Shown: positions 57,407-64,000 of the stretch, in pieces | How the letters are laid out: each line of letters starts with the position of its first letter | How positions within the stretch are numbered: the stretch's first letter is position 1 | Source: Impatiens glandulifera | Taxonomy: Eukaryota > Streptophyta > Magnoliopsida > Ericales > Balsaminaceae | Direction of reading: 5' to 3' | Assembly: GCF_907164915.1 (NCBI RefSeq) | Contig: NC_061864.1 | Location: 14,391,889-14,455,888 of the forward strand | DNA length: 64,000 nt | The notes under the pieces: model-generated | Database searches by the model: none | The model's input: only the letters and a program-made list of their open reading frames with translations | Told to the model about the DNA's origin: nothing | Position numbers and translations under genes: made by a program

Positions 57407-58773
57407 TGTTAGATTCAATTAAATAAAGAAAATAGAAAAAATTTTGATTTATGATTAAATAAAAATTCATTAATTAAGTTGAATTAAGAAAAGCGATTTA
57501 ATTGATTAAAATAATTAATTAAAATAATTAAGTTAATTAAAATTAATACGACATTGTTTCGAAGATGCGCGGATAATTGAATAAAACTAAGTTATGCAAA
57601 TGTTATGTACAAGAAGCGCGAGCAGCAGAGTTGACGTAATCAAAGCTGAATACGCGTTGGCAACATAGTTGTTGCCAATAACATGATTAAAAAAGGGCTA
57701 ACAAGAGACTTGCGTCAACAGCAAAGTTGTCTTTAACAATGCTGGCAGCATAATTGCTCAAACAACGCTTGCTTCAGCAGCAATCTGAATAAGCGCAAAC
57801 AGTTTGAATAAACGCAAGCAGTCTGAAAAAACGCAAGCAGTCTGAAAAAACGCGAGCAGACGTCTCACTTCAGCAGCAGCCTGAAGAAGCGTTGACAGCA
57901 GTCTTGTTTTAGCAGCAGCCTGAAAAAGCCAACAACAAAGTTATGTCGACAGTTGTGATGTGTTAATAGTAGACTGTCAAATGACATACAACCATTAGAA
58001 AGTCGACACGTATCTACGTATCGGATTCGACCGTTGCTACATTTCAATATAAAAGGACATTAAAGTACAACGTTGAATCCCTGGATTTCTGAACGGCGGA
58101 TCCTTGAATTTATGATCGGAGGATCCCTGAATATCTGGATTCTCGGTACGGCGAATCCTCCCGATCAATTCACGTATCCAAAAATCAGATTCGACCGTTA
58201 CTACGCTTCAATATAAAAGAGCTCCAGAGTACAACGGCGAACCGGTTACAGTTTTCAGAACAAGTTTCACAACTCTCGATCAATTTACTCTCTCTAGCTC
58301 ATCTGTTCTAAGTGCATTCTGTATTTCACTTACGCAAAGCTGAGAGTTAATTCATTGTATTATCTAAGAGTATCCATAGTGTTGTAAGTTAAACAGACTG
58401 TTCAATAGAGTGATAACTGAGAGTTCAGAACAAGTAATTGTTAAGTCCTGGATTCTGACTTGGTTTGTATAGACACTATACAAACCAAAATCTTCTAATG
58501 GAATCCTTCTGGAAACAGAAGAAATGTGACATATGAGTTTATCTACGAACATTCATAAAACTCTAGTGTTATTTCCTTACTACATCTCTTAATCAGCAAT
58601 TTGCTGCTTCAAATCTAGCAAGCATTTTCGCACTTGAATCAGTTCAAGAGTTTGCGATGATTTGTCGAAAAATATAAACATACTTTAATCTCTAACAAGA
58701 TTAAAATCGCATTGAAAGTCAATATTAACTTAACAATATTCAACCCCTTCTATTGTTGAAGTCGATCTCAACA
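57407..58773. mobile_element. Solo LTR of a retrotransposon
   Basis: The 1367-bp sequence begins TGTTAGATTC and ends GATCTCAACA, so TGTT..AACA ends are present. It is flanked by perfect 5-bp duplications CAAAA (57402-57406 and 58774-58778). No internal coding or second LTR is present, so it is a product of LTR-LTR recombination. Inside are two tandem promoter-like blocks, each with TTCGACCGTT, a TTCAATATAAAAG TATA box (about 58048 and 58210) and GAGTACAACG-like sequence, and a short AGTCTGAA(T/A)AA repeat (57795-57855). Confidence 0.88.
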
Positions 58774-58778
58774 CAAAA

Positions 58779-59689
58779 TTATCAGTTTTTTGGAATTTTT
58801 TTATTTTTATAATTAACCTTTTAAATTAATTTGTATTAGATTTAGTATAAATATTGTTTTATTTTATTTTGTTGAATTAGATCAACTTTAGTTTAAATAA
58901 AAAATAATGTCCATTTCTTATATTTTATATTTAACTCTTTTTACATTAGATATTTTTGTAATAAAAATGCTTAATCTTTGCCCATTTCATTCTAATAATG
59001 ATTTAAGTTAGACTCAGACTAACGGGTTAGACACAATGACTAGCATTGACACGAAGATAAAGATTAGGTGTCTAAACTGGAAAATTAATAATTTCTTATT
59101 TTTTAGTTATAGTAGTTATATTTTATGTTTTATTAAATAAATATAATTATTTTTTATTATTTTTAATAAAAAATAACATAATTTAGTTGAATAAATAGTA
59201 AGTTAACGAATTAAATAAGATTGTTAGTTATTATTTTTTATTTTTTATTTTATTTTAAGTGACGTGCAAGGGTTTTAATTTTATGTGTTCGCTAGCTTAG
59301 TTTTGCTTGATAATTTTATCAAAATCCAACATATTATTTATAAACTTTTACACTTAATTCAATCTTTTAAGAATAAATATTATAACATTTTAAATAATTT
59401 AAGTCGGGGATTAATCTATTAGGGTAGTTAGTATCAAGATTTAATTACAATTATTTATTTCTTAAAAGGTTGAATTAATTGATCCTTTAATATATATAAC
59501 AAACAAAATTGTGTACAGTATATGAGTCAATTATCAAAATTTATAACTTAAAACAAAATTGTGTACAGAATATGAGTCTATTATCAAATTTTGTAACTTA
59601 AAACAAAATTATTTATGACATTGGTAACCCAGCCTTATAAAATATATTTTAACTTTTTACTAAGTTAATGTTCTCGACGACCCTGCAAT
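58779..59689. other. Intergenic, no gene seen
   Basis: AT-rich DNA with a 52-bp direct duplication (about 59503-59554 and 59555-59606, sharing AAAACAAAATTGTGTACAG and ATATGAGTC). Confidence 0.6.
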
Positions 59690-60112
59690 CCGGACATTTT
59701 AAAAATTAAGTATCATTATATATATATATATTAGTTAGTTAAAAAGTTAAACTTATATTGTTAAAATGTCCCGCGTTCATCAAATTTGATGTTGAATTTA
59801 AAGTATAAAATGTTATTAGCCTAGTTGGTTAAAAGGTTATACTTGTTTTGTTATATTGCAAGTTCGAATCATACCTATAACATTTTTAATTTTATGTTTA
59901 ACCGTTTTAAGTTTATGGGCGGGTCAACCCATAATTCAACCCAAGTATCCATTTACTCTCACATATATATCCAAATTAACCACAACTCTTGACCCGGTAA
60001 TCCGGACACTTTAAAAATTAAGCATCATTATATATATAGATACTCTCACATATATATCCAAATTAATCATAGCTCTCGACCCGGCAATCCGGACACTTTA
60101 AAAATTAAGCAT

Positions 60113-60215
<103 letters not shown>

Positions 60216-60937
60216 TTAAAAAGTTAAACTTATATTGTTAAAATGTTCTGCGTTCATCAAATTTGGTGTTGAATTTAAAGTATAAAATGTTATTAGCCTA
60301 GTTGGTTAATAGGCTGTACTTGTTTAGTTAGGTTGCAAGTTTGAATCATACCTATAACATTTTTAATTTTATTTTTAACCGTTTTAAGTTTATGGGCGGA
60401 TCAACCTATAATTCAACCCAAGTATCAATTTACTCTCACATATATATCCAAATTAACCACAACTCTTGACCCGGTAATCCGGACACTTTAAAAATTAAGC
60501 ATCATTATATATATAGATTAGTTAGTTAAAAAGTTAAGCTTATATTGTTAAAATGTCCCGCGTTTATCAAATTTGGTGTTGAATTTAAAGTATAAAATGT
60601 TATTAGCCTAGTTGGTTAAAGGTTGTACTTGTTTTGTTAGGTTGAAAGTTCGAATCATACCTATAGCATTTTTTATTTTATTTTTAACCTTTTTAAGTTT
60701 ATGGGCGGGTCAACCCATAATTCGACCCAAGTATCAATTTACTCTCACATATATATCCAAATTAACCACAACTCTCGACCCGGTAATCCAGACACTTTAA
60801 AAATTAAGCATCATTATATATATAGATTAGTTAGTTAAAAATTTGAAATTATATTGTTAAAATGTCCTGCGTTCATCAAATTTGGTGTTGAATTTAAAAT
60901 ATAAAATGTTATTAGCCTAGTTGGTTAAAGGGTTGTA

Positions 60938-61828
60938 CAGTAGAAACTCGATAAATTAATACTCGATTATTTAATAAACTCTCTAAGATAATATTTTTGG
61001 CCGGTCCCGACTCGGGGATGGGTGCTAAATTAATAATTCGCTAAAATTATAAGATAATATATTTTTGATAATTTCTTTAGACCCTATATAAAATATAAAT
61101 TAATAATTCCTTATATATAGCATATTAGTGAATGATTTATGAAGGTTTCTTGAAAAATGACTCAATTATCTTTTATTTTTTTGTTGAAATCAATTTCCCT
61201 TTGAATGTCGTCTCTAATTTTCCTTAGCGTGGCAAGAACTTCTGGTGCTGTTTTCTCATAGCTCAACAAGAAAATTGTTCAATGTGATTGTCGTTTTAAT
61301 AGCTTTGTTTCGCGAATGGGGCTCCATTGTAGAACTTTCATTATCTTCTTCATCGATATCATTTTTATTAATTCCAATAACGCTTTCAATACTTTCTTCA
61401 TCAGTCAACAACTATGCAACTACATTTTCTTTTGGGTAAGTCAGAACATCTTCGACATCCATTGCATTGCGATAAGTCATGTTGTGTGTATGATTTGTTT
61501 GTGTTAATCTACAGTATTTTGATCTTGTTTATATAGAAAATATTTTTAATGTTCATAAAGTGATACATTGAACACATGAAGCATAATAAGGTGGGAGATT
61601 GAAAGTTTCTTTCAAATTGGGTCATTCATTTGATATACCATACATGCATTGTATACAATAATTAAGTGGAAACTTAAAATTGTTTGTAAACTAAGTATTT
61701 TACTATAAAGTAATGAAATATTAATTAATATATAAATTAATAATTATTAATTTATCGATTAATTAATAACTCTTTTAATTAATAAATTTTGGTCGTCCCA
61801 AGTGTATTATTTTATAGAGTTTTTACTG
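60938..61828 (-). mobile_element. pogo/Lemi1-like (Emigrant-type) DNA transposon remnant
   Basis: The 891-bp insert has terminal inverted repeats: left CAGTAGAAACTCGATAAATT, right reversed CAGTAAAAACTCTATAAAAT. It is flanked by TA duplications (60936-60937 and 61829-61830). Removing it restores the array sequence GGTTGTACTT(G/A)TTTTGTTA. These ends match the style of Arabidopsis Emigrant/Lemi1. On the minus strand, a piece of a pogo-type transposase C-terminus is readable (MDVEDVLTYPKENVVA, then a stop, LLTDEESIESVI), so it derives from a coding element but is inactive. Confidence 0.85.
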
Positions 61829-62310
61829 TACTTATTTTGTTATGTTGCAAATTCGATTCATACCTATAACATTTTTTAATTTTATTTTTATCCGTTTTAA
61901 GTTTATGGGTGGGTCAACTCACAATCCGACCCAAGTATCCATTTACTCTTACATATATATCCAAATTAACCACAGCTCTCGACCCGACAATCCAGACACT
62001 TTAAAAATTAAGCATAATTATATATATATATATGGATTAGTTAGTTAAAAAGTTGAACTTATATTATCCCACGTTCATCAAATTTGGTGTTGAATTTAAA
62101 ATATAAAGTGTTATTAGCCTGGTTGGTTAGAGAGTTGTATTTGTTTTGTTAGGTTGTTCGAATCATACCTATAACATTTTTTAATGTGTTAAGTTTATGG
62201 GCGGGTCAACCCACAATCCGACCCAAGTATTCATTTACTTTCACACATATATATCCAAATTAACCACAACTCTCGACCCGGCAATCCGGACACTTTAAAA
62301 ATTAAACATC

Positions 62311-62345
<35 letters not shown>

Positions 62346-62353
<8 letters not shown>

Positions 62354-63203
62354 TGTAATTATAGATTGAACTAGAATAAAACACTTCAAACTATATCCCT
62401 CTCCTAACGACAATAACCCTTTTCTAGCCTAGCAACAATAATTCTAGCCTAGCAACAATAAAAGATGAATGTTTCTATGAGGTCAATAACCCCCTCTTTT
62501 AGCCTAGCGACAATAAGATATGGATGCCTCCATGAGGTCCTAGGTTTGAGTCGGTCAGGCGCTTACCGCCTAATTAAATAACTAAATGTGTTTGCGAGCC
62601 ATGTATTTAATCCGTTGTTCCATTTTTTTAAAAACAATTCAAACTTTTCTAAAATAATTAACAACTTTATTAATTAATTTATATATCTAATAACACTCAT
62701 CAATATGTAAAGCATACATTTCAAAACATAGAAAAATAGATTTTAACTTAACATGTTAATTAATATTAAGGAATAATATAAACCAAACAAGAAAAAAAAC
62801 TGAATTCCAAACCTTTACTATTGGAATATACCACACCACTAAATCCAACCCATATTGAACTCTGTAGAAGATCTAAGTTGAACACAATTTTGGTAGCGAA
62901 ATCGAAACAAGTTGGGCGTTTTAAATCTCCAAAGCATATGTTACAAAAACAGTAATATACTAAGAGATAAGGATAGCTATGAAAGAGCTTCCTCAAAGTG
63001 GTGATTATTAGGACTATGCAAACACCATAAATTTGTACTGAAAAGAAGAATGAAGGAGCAAATTCCTATTTCATATCATAATAGCAAAGCCTTTGTAAAA
63101 CAACAATCATTGTATGCAGCTAATGAGCCTCTCAAGAAATAAGAGAGAAGTGGGTAATAGTTCAAACAAACACTATAGGTTCAAACTTACATAATACTGA
63201 GTG
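62346..63203. other. Intergenic / 3' flank of the AP2-like gene
   Basis: No gene is seen. Three partial copies of TAGCCTAGC(A/G)ACAATAA occur at 62416-62515. They are followed by a B-box-like GGTTTGAGTC at 62552, perhaps another SINE relic. The part next to 63203 is likely 3' untranslated region. Confidence 0.4.
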
Positions 63204-64000
63204 TTATTTAGTCGGCTGATTCTTACAATTGTTGGTAGCAACTGGTGGTGGTGGTGGGAAGGAGTGTTTCGAGCCATTTGGTAAGGCGGACATAGTAAAA
63301 GAAGGGAATCCTGATGATGCTGCAGTAGTAGGAAACGATGACACTGGGCTTATAGCTCCGTGGCTCTGCATTTTCCATGTCCAGTTTGAGAACACTGGCT
63401 GCTGGGGAAGATGTCCTTGCGACACTTTTCCTAATGTTCTTTCCTGGATTATTAATATTCACTAGTGTTACTTATCCACAATCGTAAATGCATGCAAAAG
63501 AATAACTAACTAGCTTCAAATTATTAGGCCATCTTTCCAAAATCGGATTCTTGATACTTACTAATGCGCATTAATTTGGCCCTAATAATATGAAATTTCT
63601 GTGGTTCCAGAGTATTCACAGCATGAGAAAACCAAACTTACGGACCTCATAGTTTGGAATACTTAGATCAATGCCAGGCCATTTCGAGGGATGATGCATG
63701 GAGGCTGGTGGTGTAACATGTATGTTCAGTCCAAAAACAGGACCAGGGCCAAAACTCTCAATCTGTGAAATAATATCATTTGTTAAATCAAGGGAATTTT
63801 GCTTGCCAAAATCTCATTCAAACTCCATAAACCAAAAGATCCATACAAGAGTTTCATGGAAGAAGTACCTTGGCTCTTTTCCCATTATATATCTCAGGTG
63901 ATATATTATTAATGTGACAACTTTGATCGATGCGAGTGCTTGTCTGAACATCAGAAGGAGGAGTTGATACACAAAGCCTCAGATCAAGATTCTGGTCAGC
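63204..64000 (-). CDS. AP2-like transcription factor (miR172-target type), 3' part
   Basis: Only the last three exons are in the window (64000-63869, 63762-63646, 63443-63204; the upstream part lies beyond the edge). They read in one frame: an NLDLRL stretch (EAR-like), NGKRAK, ERTLGK, then TTAASSGFPS and a proline-rich end (SFPPPPPVATNN). The codons for AASSGF carry a miR172-like site, diagnostic of the euAP2/TOE/RAP2.7 group. The AP2 domains themselves are outside the window. The middle exon's donor in this model is GTCCGT, which is weak; a stronger GTAAGT four bases on would shift the frame, so that junction needs transcript proof. Such factors repress flowering or specify floral organs. 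Confidence 0.78.
63306..63325 (-). promoter_or_regulatory. miR172 target site
   Basis: On the minus strand the last exon reads CTGCAGCATCATCAGGATTC, the well-known miR172 recognition sequence of AP2-family mRNAs. It lies inside the coding region for AASSGF. It predicts cleavage or translational repression by miR172. Confidence 0.9.

Overview
The window looks like nuclear DNA of a flowering plant, most likely a eudicot. It has very AT-rich intergenic DNA, intron-containing genes with GT/AG splice sites, a seed 11S globulin gene, a miR172-type AP2 gene end, decayed chloroplast gene copies, and many plant-type transposons (Mutator-like, hAT-like, pogo/Lemi1-like, tRNA-SINEs, a solo LTR). All calls were made by eye; no search was run.

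Layout. 1-1420: no gene, perhaps old retroelement DNA. 1560-11750: a segment of about 3.3-3.6 kb present three times in tandem, each copy with one small six-cysteine secreted peptide gene on the minus strand. 12302-13860: a three-exon 11S globulin gene with RY motifs upstream. 13861-16850: AT-rich DNA with a duplicated segment. 16860-17808: a nuclear insertion joining decayed chloroplast rpl2 and ndhF. 18720-20745: a decayed, internally duplicated Obg-type GTPase gene. 21404-22491: a three-exon AllA/ureidoglycolate-lyase-fold gene (minus). 23583-24745: an unusual minisatellite that changes orientation. 26004-28343: a single-exon P-class PPR gene. 30395-33583: a six-exon class IV aminotransferase gene (minus).

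33664-42147 is a large Mutator-like element (MULE). It carries a Ulp1/C48 protease gene (plus, one frameshift) and an open FAR1/MURA-type transposase gene (minus), which converge. Four arrays of a short palindrome (core TTTCGGGACCCGAAA) lie in introns of these genes and in the spacer between them. 44181-44982 is a hAT-like non-autonomous element. 45474-48003 is a three-exon M1 peptidase of the leukotriene A4 hydrolase type. 48751-53584 is a seven-exon RMD1/DUF155 gene (minus), with a retrotransposon fragment and two opposed tRNA-SINEs in its introns. 53683-57238 is a second, non-autonomous MULE with a perfect 9-bp target duplication; it too has palindrome arrays (CTTAGCGTTTCGCTAAG) near both ends. 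57407-58773 is a solo LTR with a 5-bp duplication. 59690-62345 is a tandem array of about 310-bp units, each with tRNA-like A and B boxes, one of them split by a pogo/Lemi1-like element. 63204-64000 is the 3' end of an AP2-like gene (minus) with a miR172-like site.

The host genes look unrelated to one another. The most unusual material is transposon biology: two MULE families inserted just upstream of host gene starts, both built around terminal arrays of short palindromes.
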